Below are positions 32,292 to 43,951 of a DNA stretch of 64,000 nucleotides, one piece after another (position 1 is the stretch's first letter; each line of letters begins with the position of its first letter). The stretch lies in contig NC_018336.1 in assembly GCF_000234665.1 (NCBI RefSeq), forward strand, positions 31,001 through 95,000, read 5' to 3'. A program made the translations under genes and the position numbers. Below the pieces are notes generated by a model. It searched no databases. It was given only the letters and a program-made list of their open reading frames with translations, and had not been told where the DNA came from. This DNA comes from Leishmania mexicana MHOM/GT/2001/U1103 (taxonomy: Eukaryota; Euglenozoa; Kinetoplastea; Trypanosomatida; Trypanosomatidae).

Positions 32292-34007
32292 TCACGGCTG
32301 CTCGTCTCCGTCTAGGCCCATGGCTGATCGTGTGGGGAAGCGCAGCCCAAGCAACTGTTCCTCCTCCACACCTAGCTCGGTGAGTAGTGAAGCGCCTGTC
32401 GCCCTGCCCGGCGCGGCTGTGTCAGCGCCTTCCTCCTGTCCCTTCATTGTTCCGTAGCTGGCGTGGCTTCGCGCTGACATGTGGATGGAGCTGCTAGCTG
32501 AGCGACTGGACATGTCAATCTGCTCCCACGTCCGCTGCGGTGGGTACGCGGCCGTGGGAAGAAAACGGAAGAACCAACGCACCACAAAGTGGCGGTGGCG
32601 TGGAATGTCACTCTCCATCCAGTCAGTGTAGCACCGCCGTGGCAGCGGGTTGCCATGGACGTCCTCGCCAGGGTTGTTCAGCTGCGCGTCACCGAAGACC
32701 TGCAGGAGATTGCGCTGCACGCCGAGGTCGTAAATATTGCGGCGCATGTACGACTGGAGTGTTCGCACGCGGTAGGTGGCCGGGTTCGCATCGCTTCTTG
32801 GCGTCGTCGGGTCTGCTTCGACATCGGAGTCCCCTGACGCTCCGTGAAAGAGACGTCGCTCATTCTCGTAGATGACCATGTCAATGGTGGTAATGTTGTG
32901 TCGCGCATACGTAAAGTGTCGCTTCAGCAAGTACGTGGTCATGGCGAAGAACAATAAGCTCTGCGCTATGCACACCATAACGCCGAAAAATGGGGGCCCA
33001 ACGTCCAGCTCTTCGGCGATGTTGGCACCGACACCGAGGCCCGTGCGCGGTGGCGGTGTTTCTGCTAATGCCCCTGCAGTAGTTTTCCGCCTTCGTGCAG
33101 AGCCGAAAAAATTTTCTTTCACTTCAAGCACGTAGACGGTAAGCGCAATCGACAGCAGCGTCAGCACCCACGCCGTGAGAAGCCATGTGTAAAGCAGAAC
33201 GAGAAGGTAATTCTTGTAGTTGTAGAAGCCGACGCACTGGCCCAGCCACGGGCAATGATGATCGTACTTGAGAATACAACAATTGCAGCGACTGCAGTGA
33301 TGAGCACGAGGCGGCTTGTAGGTGGCGCACATTGGGCAAAAATTCAGGTAGTTGTTCTGCACGCTCGTGTAGCTATTGGCCTTGGGATTGAAAAAGAACA
33401 GCTCATGTGGAGGCTGATTCGACGCTGCGACGGCGTCCGCTGGCGGCTGCGCCGACTGACTGACGCCTTCTCCCATGGCCGTGTCGGCCCCAAACGTCCG
33501 CAATCGTCCGTATTTCTGCGCTCTGAAGCCTGTCCTGCCGGATGGGTAGAGTGCCATCGGCGTCTCAGAGCGGGTCAGCGGCTCGTAGAAGGTGCTCAGC
33601 GCGAGTGAAGCGCTCTTTGTGGCACGCTGTCGGAACACAGCCGGCACTCGACCAGGCGGGATGATGACGGCCATGGTGTACGCCCACACATCCATCAGCA
33701 GCAAAAACACAGACGTGAGAAAGAGCAGCCAGCCCCACAACCTCACACCGCACAACGTCGACATGCTCGTCGGCGACAAGCGCGACCAGCGACTGCTCTT
33801 CCCTGAGGTCGAATGGGTAGCGCTGACCTTGCTTAGCAGCTCATCGGCACTCATGTTGATGAACGGGTGCAGAAAAGCTGTCGCGAGGGCCTCGAGGGTG
33901 TTGGGGAAGAGATATGTGTAAAAGCTGTGAGCGGAATACATGGTGGTGCACACCAGCGCCGTGACCACCACTATGTCGCTCCAACTACGCTCGCAGCAGC
34001 ACACCAT
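32292..34007 (-). CDS. DHHC-type protein S-palmitoyltransferase
   Basis: Predicted 571 residues from an ATG. The cysteine-rich domain is complete: [18 protein letters not shown], then [18 protein letters not shown], with the catalytic DHHC at residues 249-252. Membrane spans lie before it (about 10-34 and 88-115) and after it (about 270-298 and 348-370), giving the usual four-span topology with the catalytic loop in the cytosol. The enzyme transfers palmitate to protein cysteines. The approximately 200-residue C-terminal tail is long for the family and has no ankyrin repeats. About a dozen DHHC enzymes are expected in a trypanosomatid; which orthologue this is cannot be told here. Confidence 0.93.
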   Translation of the reverse strand: MVCCCERSWSDIVVVTALVCTTMYSAHSFYTYLFPNTLEALATAFLHPFINMSADELLSKVSATHSTSGKSSRWSRLSPTSMSTLCGVRLWGWLLFLTSVFLLLMDVWAYTMAVIIPPGRVPAVFRQRATKSASLALSTFYEPLTRSETPMALYPSGRTGFRAQKYGRLRTFGADTAMGEGVSQSAQPPADAVAASNQPPHELFFFNPKANSYTSVQNNYLNFCPMCATYKPPRAHHCSRCNCCILKYDHHCPWLGQCVGFYNYKNYLLVLLYTWLLTAWVLTLLSIALTVYVLEVKENFFGSARRRKTTAGALAETPPPRTGLGVGANIAEELDVGPPFFGVMVCIAQSLLFFAMTTYLLKRHFTYARHNITTIDMVIYENERRLFHGASGDSDVEADPTTPRSDANPATYRVRTLQSYMRRNIYDLGVQRNLLQVFGDAQLNNPGEDVHGNPLPRRCYTDWMESDIPRHRHFVVRWFFRFLPTAAYPPQRTWEQIDMSSRSASSSIHMSARSHASYGTMKGQEEGADTAAPGRATGASLLTELGVEEEQLLGLRFPTRSAMGLDGDEQP

Positions 34008-35789
34008 TACCTCACGTTAGTGGAGCAGCCAGGCATAAACTAAGAGCCACGCAAGGGAACTTCTTAAAGCTCGCACAAGTGGCAAGAAAGAGATGGTCTG
34101 AGATCCTACCCTCGGGGAAACAGCAGCTCCGTGCCAATGATGAGAACCCTCTGTGACGCACAGCAACCGCACGATGGATTTGATGGCAGCAACGCAAAGA
34201 GGAAAAAAACCGAAATGAGAAGAAGATTCGTCTCGCAGGTGTCGGTCTCTACTGGTGCGGTAAACGGCCTGCTTGAAGGGGGAGCGACGGCTACGGTGAC
34301 CGTTCCTGGACACAAGAGGACACGTCGCCCGCCCTTCACTTTCTCTATGTGCGTTTTTTCTGCAGCTTTCAATTGGTGCCGCTCAAGAGTAAGACTGTGA
34401 AGAACAGCAGGTGCTCATACGCGTTGGGGTATCCTACAGCAAGTGTCTCGATGCCATTCCTCTGCGCGCCAGGGAGTAGCAGCAGTGTGCAGCACGCTAA
34501 AGTGCGTCGGTGGATGAAGAGGGGTAGGATGCAACAATACTAGTGAAAACGATCCTGTCGTGTGCTGTATAGACAGCCTGAGGTACTGGAGGCGAGTTGA
34601 AACAAGGAGAGCAACGAAGCAAGAGTCGACCAATCTTCGATGAACGCCGGGCGTACTTCGAGAGCACGATCCGCCACGCAAAAAGAATGTGAAAAAGCGG
34701 AGCGGGAGCAACCCACACAAAACAACGGTCAGATCAGCAGAGAGGGCGATTTGCGGGTGTGGTGTGCGAGCGGTGACGGTGTTGGCAGCGCCGCAGACAC
34801 ACGAGCACACCGGGGACAACGCGCGCACAAGGAAAACAATTCCATTATTGGTGTTTTCCGGCACAGCGTTGTTTGTTATCGTTGTGTGTAAAGACATGCA
34901 CGGGCCCCAGAGGAAAGGATGATGGGAGCACGAGAAACCGGCGAGGAGGACGGAGTCGAAGAAGTGAGAAAGGAGAAGCGGAGGCGTAAGAAGAGAAATG
35001 ACAGAGGGCGCAGGAGGGACACGCAAGGGGACCACGGACATCGTGTTTTTCGCTTTCACTCACATTTTGTGTGACGGGGAATCAGTTCACAAGACGCTCG
35101 GGGCTGATAATGGGTGTGGCGAACCACCGCTAATTGCGAAGAAATCCGTCTCTTCCACTTCCCATATCTCCGATGCCTCGTCCAATCGCTGGAGATGCCA
35201 CACGTGCACATCCGCTCAGCGAAGAGGTGCATCATGTACGAGCATGGCGTGATGTGATGACATTCCCACCCACCTCTCCCCCTCCGCATCGCTGCTGTAT
35301 CCAAGGATACCGTTTTCGTTAGGCATTTTCACGGTCGTCGTCTTCTGTTCGCGGCTTTCACACCCCCAACAAGGAAGCGGAGTCACAACCTTGCCTCGTG
35401 AGGCGCCGCCAACGTGCTGCCAGTGAAAAAACAAACGCACCCATGAGTAGCGACACAACGAATAACAAAAAAGAAAAAACGATACAAAAGGCGAGCAGGG
35501 AATAGCAAGGAGCAGGACTGAAGAGTATTAACGAGTATGGCCGTCTCCCCATCTCTACAGAGACCCACACGATCCACCTCCTTCCGCGACTACATAGAGT
35601 CACAGACACAACCGCGAAGCCCTTTACAGTGACGTCTTCAAAGACGCGCGCAGACGAAAACGCATCGCCCACCGCGCTTTACGGAGCTTTCTCATCCGAT
35701 GGAGTGCAACGACAACGACCACACCAGCAGAAAGGAGAACATCTGAGGCAGTACAAACAGGAGGGCTTTGCTCTCTCCAAGTGATCATC

Positions 35790-36487
35790 CTACATCCGGA
35801 ACAAGTCAACGAATACGTGCATGCAACCACAGCTCACCGGTCTCCGCTGCACCACAGCGCCATCCACGTCGTCTGGGACGAGGCGTCTGCCGTCGCATCC
35901 GGGCGTGCGTCTAGCGGGCGCCACGTGTCCTTCCTCCGCTCCGTTCTCCGCGTGCGTGCGGCGCCAGCGGCGCCAGACCCACCGGCCTCGACGGCACGCC
36001 CGTGATCAAGGCCAGCCGCACTCAGCGTCCTGCTCGAGGGCGGAGCCGGTGGTGTGCGGCGTGCGGGTAACAGGGGGTGGTCTAGCCCCATGCTGGATGT
36101 GCTCAGGGAGGCAGTCGGCCAGCCGCTGGCCAGGGCCCTCGGAGGCCCTGCACCCGCATGTCCCTGCCGTGCTGCTCCCTGACTCGCCTCAAGCCCCGGC
36201 ACAGTGCCGTGGGGAGACCCCTCCCCCGCCCACAGTGGACTCCCGATGACTCCGTGGCGTGGCTCGGCGTGCTCTCTCGCCATGCTTCCGCCGCCTCCAC
36301 CGCACCAGCCCACCCGGTCCGACGTAGGAGATGCCGCATGCATCGCGCACATGCGCTGTGGCGCTGATCCGCGTGCATCCCCTGCGCACCCTTTTCGTCT
36401 CTCACCCGTGCTCTCCTCTCGCCCCTGGAGGCCGTGCCTGGATGTGATACACCATGCCCGCTGCGGCGGACAGCGCGCGCACGCAGC
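35790..36487. repeat. 698-bp interspersed repeat, copy 2
   Basis: Direct-repeat partner of 23211-23908. The two copies lie 12.6 kb apart and bracket the cyclase-like, small mitochondrial and DHHC genes. The flanks are unrelated, so the ends of the unit are sharp on both sides. Confidence 0.85.
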
Positions 36488-36778
36488 AGCTTTAGAGGCA
36501 GAATGACTGCGTGCGCGTGTATCCTTCGCTGGTGTACGTAGACCCCGCACACACACACGACTCCGATCGTCGACCGGCTAACCAGCGAGCAGATGTCGTG
36601 ACGTGTCTCGTACGCAGTGCAAAGATGGAGAGCGAGAAACCAACGTCGAGCACACCTGCACACACAAAGCGGTGAGTAAGGGAGACAAGGAAAAGCGTGG
36701 ACCAGCAGTCCAAAGGGGCTAATGGGGAAGAGGCGTCAGGAGCACGTGTCCGTGAAGATGGGGAGCAAGGGTGCACAC

Positions 36779-36792
36779 GGGGGGGGGGGGGG
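36779..36792. repeat. Poly-G run
   Basis: Fourteen consecutive G on the plus strand (C on the transcribed strand) in the spacer 3' of the deaminase gene. A likely slippage site. Confidence 0.9.
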
Positions 36793-37378
36793 CAGCAACA
36801 TGATGTGAGCAAAGGAAGAGCGGAAGGTTATGCGGACGGCGGACCGTCTTTATACGTAAATGTGTGCGTGCTGAAGAGGGAGAGGTGCGATACGAAGAAG
36901 AGGAGGCACACACCAACGTCACATACGGCAAGGAAGGTAACGAGAGAAACGGTCGTGCGCAAACAAGGGCAGCGAAAACTGAGAGATGCGAGGAAGAGTT
37001 CGACAAGAGCAAGGTGCCCACATCAACTCTGCGTTGCCGCCCGCAGTATTGCACAGCCCATGTGCCACCGCACCGAGAGCGGCAGAGGGCACCCAACACA
37101 TAACACACTCTTCATGGCAGGAGCAGCGGCCAGAAAAGGGCACAAGACGCAGGCTCATCCTAAACCTTTTCCATGATCGGCGCAGTTTGAATTTTTTTGC
37201 CTTGAGCGATCTGTAAAACGGCACCCGACAGGCAGAGAGTACCGTCGGTGTCCGACGATGCCGCCCTTTGGAGCCCGCCAAGTCCACCATCACCACCATC
37301 GCTCCTCACAAGCTGACGCATGCGCCAAAGACCTCTCCTCCCACACGCCGACGCATACGGACACGCGGGCGCAGATTG

Positions 37379-39184
37379 TCACGGCGAGCTTTTGAGGTTC
37401 TCCGTGGCGTCCAGGCGTCGATCAGCGCAATCCATGTGCGATGATGATGCCCAGAGAAGCCGTATGGAGTCGTCACCAGTGCCCAGTGGCTGCAGGTGAT
37501 GGCGATGCACAAGTTGGCTCATGGAAAGATCCTCTGCGTCACCAGTGATCGTGTGAGCATCACGTTCGCCAGTTTCAGCCGTGGCGTACGATGCCGGAGC
37601 TGCACGCGCCTTCATGGAGGGAGAAGGCAGTGCAATCTCTGTGAGGGACGCCTGTAGCTGCCTTACGCGATGATACATCCACGGACGGGAGAGGGGGCAC
37701 TGCTGCCATGGTATCTCTGACGATGTGCTGCAGCGTCGCGCCAACGTGCGCCCTGTCATTCCCTGCGGCAGCCCAGCCTTCGTGTTCAGCACGAGAGAGC
37801 AGTCATGGTCTCCTCCAGTTCGGAAGCACTGCCAGCTGCACGTAGCGCTGCCTAAAGCCAGTGTCTCCGCCTCCTCGTCACGGCCACGTTTTCGGCTAGC
37901 CACCCCAGACCTGACGCAAAGCCACCGGCTACGCGAGTAGTTGCTGTCCATGGACACACCAGCATCGTGTGACCTTGCGGCTGCCAGCGGACTTGTAGCG
38001 GCAAACACGGCACTGCTAAAGAAGGCGAACTTCGGAGCCGGTGGCAGTGCCACGTCCCTGTCCTTGCGGAGCCACCACCTACGACTTCGCCAGTGGAAGG
38101 TAACCGCTGCATTATCCACCGCTGCCTGCATGTCTCCCAAATCCTTAAATGGAGGATGCAGAACATGAATGGAGGACAGCCGCATTGGCACAGGAAAGAT
38201 AGAGGCCCGGCGACGGCCTTGCACCCCCAGCGCATACCACCGCCACACTTTATCGGTGCAAGACATCGAGAGGTTTGCACGTCCTTTGCCGGGCTTCACA
38301 CGCGCAGCGTGCAAGAGCGGTGCAGCCCCGTTGAGCGGCGAGTAGTGAGCAGCAAAAGTGTGTCTGCCAGCATGCGTGACTGTGGAAGACACACGATCCG
38401 CCTCTTTTGCTGAAACCTCCGATTGCACGGTGGGGCCGATCCAGCAGCCACAGGCAGCGCGCAATAGGAGGTGTCCGCTACGGCCTGAGCCTCCCGCCAC
38501 GGCAGCCAGCGAGCCGCACATCCATCGAGTGCATACGAGGTGCACTGCAGCCGTCTCTCGCAGCTCCCACTGCGGGGAGCCCGAAGCGCCGACCCCCGGG
38601 GCGGCATCGCAGTCGCCGCTGCGTCTGCGTAGGAAGAGGTCGGCGTACGCGCAGTCACTGCAGCGTGCACTCGCTTCTGCTAAACCAATCAGAAACGCAA
38701 TGAAGCCACGACGCGCCATCACCTCGGCATGGCCGTCACGTAGTTCAAGGAGTCGTCTCACCTCCTCGCTTGTATCAGACGGGGGTGCATCGTGCGCGGC
38801 AAGGCAGCGGGAGCCTGATCCGAGCGACACACACACGTAGCGCCGCATTGCCGCTTTCGCGTCGCTCTCCACGACCCCTGCTTCTCTGGTGCATGGGCAT
38901 TCAAGGTATGGGATGCTGAGTACAAAGGCAGCCACAATAATGGCACGCTCCTTTCCCTTCGAGCTTGCTTCCAGCTCCGATGTATCCGCCACGGCGCAGG
39001 ATGGGCCCTGCCGCAGTACACCGTCCGCCAAAGCTTGATGCCACAGCTGTAGCCACACCGGCTGGGGCTGCGCCTCCACTGCGCGGTGCACGGCGCCATG
39101 AGGGGTGTCGCTCCACAAATGATCGGCGATCCATCTACGCTGCCCCACTCTCTCCTCTGACGTGCTGGCACCGTTGGCCTTCAT
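37379..39184 (-). CDS. ADAT1-type tRNA-specific adenosine deaminase
   Basis: Predicted 601 residues. The A-to-I editase fold is visible: VSLGSGSRC (119-127), the zinc and proton-shuttle motif GHAEVMARRGF (H152, E154), a second zinc cysteine in RWMCGS (C223), and the third in RVKPGKGRANLSMSCTDK (C309), which matches the ADAT1/ADAR signature closely. A further match is LSSIHV after it. ADAT1 deaminates A37 next to the anticodon of tRNA-Ala; ADARs act on double-stranded RNA, but no dsRNA-binding domain is seen here, favouring the tRNA enzyme. In the second motif the usual proline before CG is methionine. The protein is longer than yeast Tad1, with inserts around 185-215 and in the C-terminal half. 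The frame begins at TTG; the first ATG is 39184. Confidence 0.82.
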   Translation of the reverse strand: MKANGASTSEERVGQRRWIADHLWSDTPHGAVHRAVEAQPQPVWLQLWHQALADGVLRQGPSCAVADTSELEASSKGKERAIIVAAFVLSIPYLECPCTREAGVVESDAKAAMRRYVCVSLGSGSRCLAAHDAPPSDTSEEVRRLLELRDGHAEVMARRGFIAFLIGLAEASARCSDCAYADLFLRRRSGDCDAAPGVGASGSPQWELRETAAVHLVCTRWMCGSLAAVAGGSGRSGHLLLRAACGCWIGPTVQSEVSAKEADRVSSTVTHAGRHTFAAHYSPLNGAAPLLHAARVKPGKGRANLSMSCTDKVWRWYALGVQGRRRASIFPVPMRLSSIHVLHPPFKDLGDMQAAVDNAAVTFHWRSRRWWLRKDRDVALPPAPKFAFFSSAVFAATSPLAAARSHDAGVSMDSNYSRSRWLCVRSGVASRKRGRDEEAETLALGSATCSWQCFRTGGDHDCSLVLNTKAGLPQGMTGRTLARRCSTSSEIPWQQCPLSRPWMYHRVRQLQASLTEIALPSPSMKARAAPASYATAETGERDAHTITGDAEDLSMSQLVHRHHLQPLGTGDDSIRLLWASSSHMDCADRRLDATENLKSSP

Positions 39185-40923
39185 AAGGGCAGACAAGTGC
39201 CCACTTCTCTCTAGGCGAAGTGAGAGACTAGAGGAAAAAGAAGAGTCACTCAGAGAGAGCGAAGTGTCACCCCATTAGCAGTGGCGTCACCCGCACCGCT
39301 TGGAGGAGGAGGGGGGGACACTCACGCAGCGAAGTCCTCGCAGCGCTACAGAAAGACGCGGTTCTGCGGCCCCTTACCAGATCACAGCGTCCGCGTTACT
39401 GGCAGTGTGGGATGCGCAAGGACGGCGAGCAGCGCAGTTGGGAACGGGGTGGCTTCGCCTAAATGTGCCCTGTCGACTCCTTTCTGCGCTTGAGCGCATA
39501 CGGCCGCCAAACACACGCCGGAAGCACGCGTGACAAAGAATGGGATAGAGCGGAAAACACCGAAGGATGAAACGGAAGAGACAGGAGAGGCAGATTACAG
39601 TGTGTGAGATGGGTTCGAGGTGCAGGCACCCGCTATGTCACTTCGAGGGAGTGTCATCCCCATCAGGCAACGCAAGAGTGCGGCGTCGTTCTCTGAAGAG
39701 AGCCATCACCCTCACACTGGTCGTGCACCGCACCCCCGGTGTCTATGAGGGGAAGGTGGTGCAGGGATATCAGCACCTCTTCTGACAGCCACGTCGCAGA
39801 CAGCCCTCGCCACCGGAGGCACAAACAAACCGGCAAGCGCACCCGCACATACATGCACGCGTGAGCACGACACCAGCAAGTGATGCGCTCCCCGCCACGA
39901 GCCTATCTCATTTGTGTGGGGAGAGAGATGTAGTAGTCCTCTGCGCATGTGCTGATAAAACGGCACACAAAATCGTGCACAAAGAAAGAGAAGCGCTGCA
40001 TGCCCACACCCTTCTCCTTCGCACCGGTGAACACAGCCACTCATCGCTCTCACGACAGAGCGCCTGCACCAAGCACACACGGCTCCACGCACGTGGCGGG
40101 ACGTGAAGCAGGGCGTCATCCACAGAAAGAGGGAAGGAGTGAGTCGGGTCGCTAACAGAAGTGTGGGGAAGGTCTGCGCCGGGTAGCAGGCGGCTGGTGA
40201 CATGAGGAGGAACAAGAAAGAAATACCGAGGAAATAAAACCGACAGGCACAACCGCACGCACCGCCGACGTCGTGTAAACACTAACGCATGCGCGAGCGA
40301 CACCCGGCGTGGAGTAACTGGCTGGCAAAACCAGCATCATTCAACGTCACCAACACGCGCATTGCTCCGCACGGCACCTCGACGCAAACACACCGCACTA
40401 AGAAAGTGCACGTCCCCCACACGTCCGCGGAAAGTTGAGCATACACGAAAAAGAGCTCGGCAGAACGGTATACGTTGCTGCAGTCGCCTACGTCCTAGAG
40501 AAGGGAAAACACAAGAACATTGCCGGACATGAGGCCCGCGAACCGGCAGCGGACACGATAACAGTTCAAAAAAGAAAAACAACGAAACTTCGCATCACAT
40601 AAACATAAAAGTCGCTCCGAAACACAGAACGGCGCCTCAGAGGACGCACTCCTGCGCTACTCACCCTCGCGTGGTGCCTTCCCCATCTCCGTCCCAACCT
40701 CATTCGCGTTGGTGCACATATGCCTCATTTGTAGGGAGACGGACTACGACTACCGTGCGACTCTGGAGCCGACCGCTGTCTCGAAACCGAAATCCGCTTT
40801 GGTAGAGCACACCGCTCACAGAGATAATCACAGAGATCGGCAGAGACATATATGATGAGAAGCGCAGTTCAAAAAAAGCAAGTAGCCCCGCATGGTCGGC
40901 ACGTCGACCCGCTCGACGAGTCT
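39185..40923. other. Intercistronic spacer
   Basis: Spacer of 1.7 kb comprising the 3' untranslated region of the TDR1 gene and upstream sequence of the deaminase gene. No recognisable gene or repeat. Confidence 0.5.
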
Positions 40924-42276
40924 TTACCCACCCTGGACCCTCCGTTGACGCTCACGGATGTGCTCCTTGTACTCCTCCAGTGTACAAAGCACCGCCTTCC
41001 CCTCCGGTGTCGCCATACCAGCCTCTACCAGCCCATTCAGCAGCGGAAAGTGGACAAAGAGATCGTACCCACCACTAAACTCCGGAATATACGCCTTTGC
41101 ACGGACCAGGAAAGGCAGAATGGCCACATCGCCAGCGTTCATCCTCTTGCCGCCGAAGAAGGGGCCCTCACCAAACGGGTGCTTCGCCAGGTGCTGCTCG
41201 AGCTCGCCCGCAGCCCACTGAACCTCAGCCTTTGCATCCTCGCCACCACGAAAGACCCACGACATCAGTCTTCCAACGAAATATCCAGCGTTTTCCACGA
41301 AGAAGCCCACCTCGTACTCCTTCACCGCATCCTCACGCGGCAGCAGCACAGTACCCTCCGTCGCCACGCGGTCGATGTACTGAACAATCAGCTGCGACTC
41401 GTGTACAGCTTCTCCGCTCGGCGTAAACAGCGCAGGCACCGTATCGCGGGGATTGATATATTTGTACCACTCCGGCTGTGGATGCAGCGGCACCTCCACC
41501 ACGTGCACTGGGAACTTGCGCAGCTCACACGCGAGGCGCGCACGGTCCACAAAAGGACAGAAACGATTGCTGTACAGCACATATCCACCATTTGCGCCCA
41601 TCATTGGCGCGCTCTCTGGCACCAGGTGGCGGTAGTTCTCGATGCACTGCGCCGCCGTCGGCGACGTATCACGCACAGAAGCGCGCTGAGCAGCTGCGGC
41701 CCACAGCGCCTTCATCCGTGGCGCCTTGCAGAACACATCGTACCCGGCGTAGTACATCAGAGCAGGTTTCAGCCGCACCAGGAACGGCGCAAGCGCAACG
41801 TCCGCCATCGTGAACTCGCCATCGCAGTAGTATGGCCCCGTCGTCTGGTTAGCCGCGAGCAGTCCGTCCACGTACGCCGCGTTGTCATCCACGGCCTTGC
41901 GCTTCTCACCACTCAGCGGGTCGCAAAGCAGTCCGTGCGCAGCGCTTATGAAATCGCCGACCTGAGCGAGGAAGAACTCGATCTGGTGTCGCTGCGCTGC
42001 CGAGGCACCCATCAGCGCACCCGCGGGCGCGCCACTGTTGTCCAGGTACTGCGCGATCAGCATCGACTCGAACACAAACTGTTTCTCCGCATTGCCGACC
42101 TCCAGTGTCGGCACTGTCTCACGCGGGTTAATCTGCTTGTACCATTGCGGCATCTCCTCGCGCAGTCCAACAACAACGCGATCATACGAAACCTCCTTCT
42201 CCCGCGCGACGATCTCCACGCGGTGGCAGAACGGGCATGCCGCCGACACGTACAGCTTTAGCGCGCGCGCGGCCAT
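40924..42276 (-). CDS. TDR1: Thiol-dependent reductase 1 (two-domain omega-like GST)
   Basis: Predicted 450 residues from an ATG, a tandem of two glutathione-S-transferase-fold units. Each has a thioredoxin-like N-terminal subdomain: CPFC at residues 14-17 in the first and CPFV at 240-243 in the second. Each also has the WYKxINPRxTVP loop (cis-proline) and an ES-x-L-I-x-QY glutathione-binding segment. This matches Leishmania TDR1, which I recall as a trypanosomatid-specific protein with thiol transferase and deglutathionylation activity, able to reduce pentavalent antimonials in vitro. The first domain keeps both cysteines; the second retains only the nucleophilic one. The opposite strand is open for more than 460 codons here, an effect of GC-rich third positions rather than a second gene. 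Confidence 0.95.
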   Translation of the reverse strand: MAARALKLYVSAACPFCHRVEIVAREKEVSYDRVVVGLREEMPQWYKQINPRETVPTLEVGNAEKQFVFESMLIAQYLDNSGAPAGALMGASAAQRHQIEFFLAQVGDFISAAHGLLCDPLSGEKRKAVDDNAAYVDGLLAANQTTGPYYCDGEFTMADVALAPFLVRLKPALMYYAGYDVFCKAPRMKALWAAAAQRASVRDTSPTAAQCIENYRHLVPESAPMMGANGGYVLYSNRFCPFVDRARLACELRKFPVHVVEVPLHPQPEWYKYINPRDTVPALFTPSGEAVHESQLIVQYIDRVATEGTVLLPREDAVKEYEVGFFVENAGYFVGRLMSWVFRGGEDAKAEVQWAAGELEQHLAKHPFGEGPFFGGKRMNAGDVAILPFLVRAKAYIPEFSGGYDLFVHFPLLNGLVEAGMATPEGKAVLCTLEEYKEHIRERQRRVQGG

Positions 42277-42937
42277 CCTCGATGTCAGCCAAGCAGTAGT
42301 TCAGTTGTGGGTCGACGGTGCAAGATGAGTGGGAAGCTGGCAAACTTCTAACAGGAGAGAGAGAGATGGTCAGAGTCCGTGTAGGAAAAAAACAAGTAGA
42401 GAAAGAAGGTGGGCTGGGGAGCTGAAGCGAAAGGGCTGCGGTGGCCTGCTTGCTGTGGTGCGCGGCTGACAGGCAGCAAACACATCCACGCACGTGGACA
42501 ACACCAACCAAGCGAGAAAAAGGTGAGAGATGCGGGGTGGGGAGTGGATGAGACGATCAGAGATCCGTACACGTGGATTCACTTCGCCTCACACCCCAGG
42601 AGGCGCAGGCGCGCCGCGAGCGAGCGGGGTGGTGCAGACGGGCGAAGTGGGACGCAATGCAGCGGCCGGAGTGCCGATGAGATCACGGCACTGCAAGTCC
42701 ATGAATCAGGGAGTCGAATAGGTAAGCTACACGCGCCACTTATGCTTATGGTACGACCTTCGCGAGCAATAGCACGTCTGTGTCCGTGGTCGGTGTCATA
42801 CATGCTAAACAGGAATATCTGTGAGGATAAGGGCCGGAGGCATCAGGCATGTTGAGCTGAGCAGAACAGTTGTGCATTCGCTGGAAAGTCGAGCGCGTCG
42901 ATTTCCGTCGGCCTCTGATCGCCATCAGCTGCCGCTG
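42277..42937. other. Intercistronic spacer
   Basis: Spacer between the 42938 gene and TDR1, with a pyrimidine-rich tract on the transcribed strand near 42360-42420 that could serve TDR1 trans-splicing. No gene recognised. Confidence 0.5.
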
Positions 42938-43951
42938 TCAAGCGGCGTTGTCCTCGTCAGCGAGGCGTCGAAGGAGAGTATCGGCAAGGTAACGCGTGTG
43001 GTTTCGGCTGAGGCGCGCGTCGAGAGCATCGTCCTTGTAGTAGGCGCTGAGGACCGCAGAATCCCGGGTGGAGAGCATGGCGTGTTGCATTGTGCGCCAA
43101 AGGCGCATGTTTGCTGTGCCCTCCGTCAACGCTTCCGGTGTAGCCGTGACGGAGGCGACGTAATCGGACGCCTTCACGGGATTCACGCTCCAGAGGGCTG
43201 CCACAAAACTGCACAGTGGCACTAAGAAACGCTGCACATGTGGAGCCTCGTGCTGCACAAAGGGCGCGCAGATGCCGTGCTCAGAGCCGATGCCAATGTG
43301 CAGACGAGAAGGTCCGCTGGTCGAGCGTGTAAACAGCCGCAGCGCGTCCGAGGTGGCGATGCCAGGCATGGCGAGGTTAGATGCCGGCGGACTTGCGTTC
43401 CCTGATTCCGCAGCATCTGTGCACAAGCGCACGACACCGAACGGCAGTGCCTCCCATGCTGATACAACAAGAACATCCTCGGAGCGCAGATGGCGATGGG
43501 ACTGGGCAACGCGAGCAACCGCCTCACCCCACATCGCTTCGGGCACATGCGGCTCGAGAAGTGCGCAGCGCGCAGGATGACGGGCGTCACCAAGCAACAA
43601 TCGGTCGCACCAGACCCCCATATAGTCCACCACCCGACTCGAGTCCCATGTCTGTGGGCTGCGGAGGGTTTCGGTGCGGCCACGCCGGCCACGTCGCGCC
43701 TGCATCGTGTGAGCCTCGTAAAAGTTTCGGGCACGCCCCTGCCGATCGCGTGCATGCGCCCGTGTGGTATCCGGGTTGTGTATATCACTCGGAGAGGGAC
43801 GGCATTGCAACAGCAGGCGCTGCGAAACGCGTGTGGCAATAGCGCCGCGGCTCTCGTGGGCGTCCAAACCTTCGCCGAACCCCAGGCACACGATCACCTT
43901 CTCCACGCGCGGTTTGGTCAGAGAAAACTGAACACGCTGGCCCGCCTTCAT
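42938..43951 (-). CDS. Conserved hypothetical protein
   Basis: Predicted 337 residues from the first ATG (43951); the frame is open to a GTG at 44113, giving 54 more residues. No membrane span or signal peptide is obvious. A basic region lies near 75-95 (QARRGRRGRTE), and the C-terminal third is helical with an acidic end. No family recognised. Codon character is the same as in its neighbours and the frame is free of breaks, so it is likely a real gene. Position between TDR1 and the RGG2-like gene, with the same strand, supports this. Confidence 0.6.
   Translation of the reverse strand: MKAGQRVQFSLTKPRVEKVIVCLGFGEGLDAHESRGAIATRVSQRLLLQCRPSPSDIHNPDTTRAHARDRQGRARNFYEAHTMQARRGRRGRTETLRSPQTWDSSRVVDYMGVWCDRLLLGDARHPARCALLEPHVPEAMWGEAVARVAQSHRHLRSEDVLVVSAWEALPFGVVRLCTDAAESGNASPPASNLAMPGIATSDALRLFTRSTSGPSRLHIGIGSEHGICAPFVQHEAPHVQRFLVPLCSFVAALWSVNPVKASDYVASVTATPEALTEGTANMRLWRTMQHAMLSTRDSAVLSAYYKDDALDARLSRNHTRYLADTLLRRLADEDNAA

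Larger units (their letters stand above)
34008..37378. other. 3.4-kb spacer with the second 698-bp repeat
   Basis: Gene-poor stretch between the deaminase gene and the DHHC gene. Contains the repeat at 35790-36487 and a 14-bp G run at 36779-36792. The other sequence shows no coding feature. Confidence 0.5.

Noticed and set aside
35834..36556. 240-codon minus-strand frame in 698-bp repeat copy 2
   Set aside because: In copy 1 the corresponding frame is shorter because the flank differs; composition is glycine/alanine/proline/arginine-rich without a domain. Treated as repeat, not gene.
40852..42261. 469-codon open frame on the plus strand opposite TDR1
   Set aside because: It mirrors TDR1 exactly, has histidine/arginine-rich antisense composition, and opposes the polycistron. 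Explained by GC-rich third positions of the real gene.
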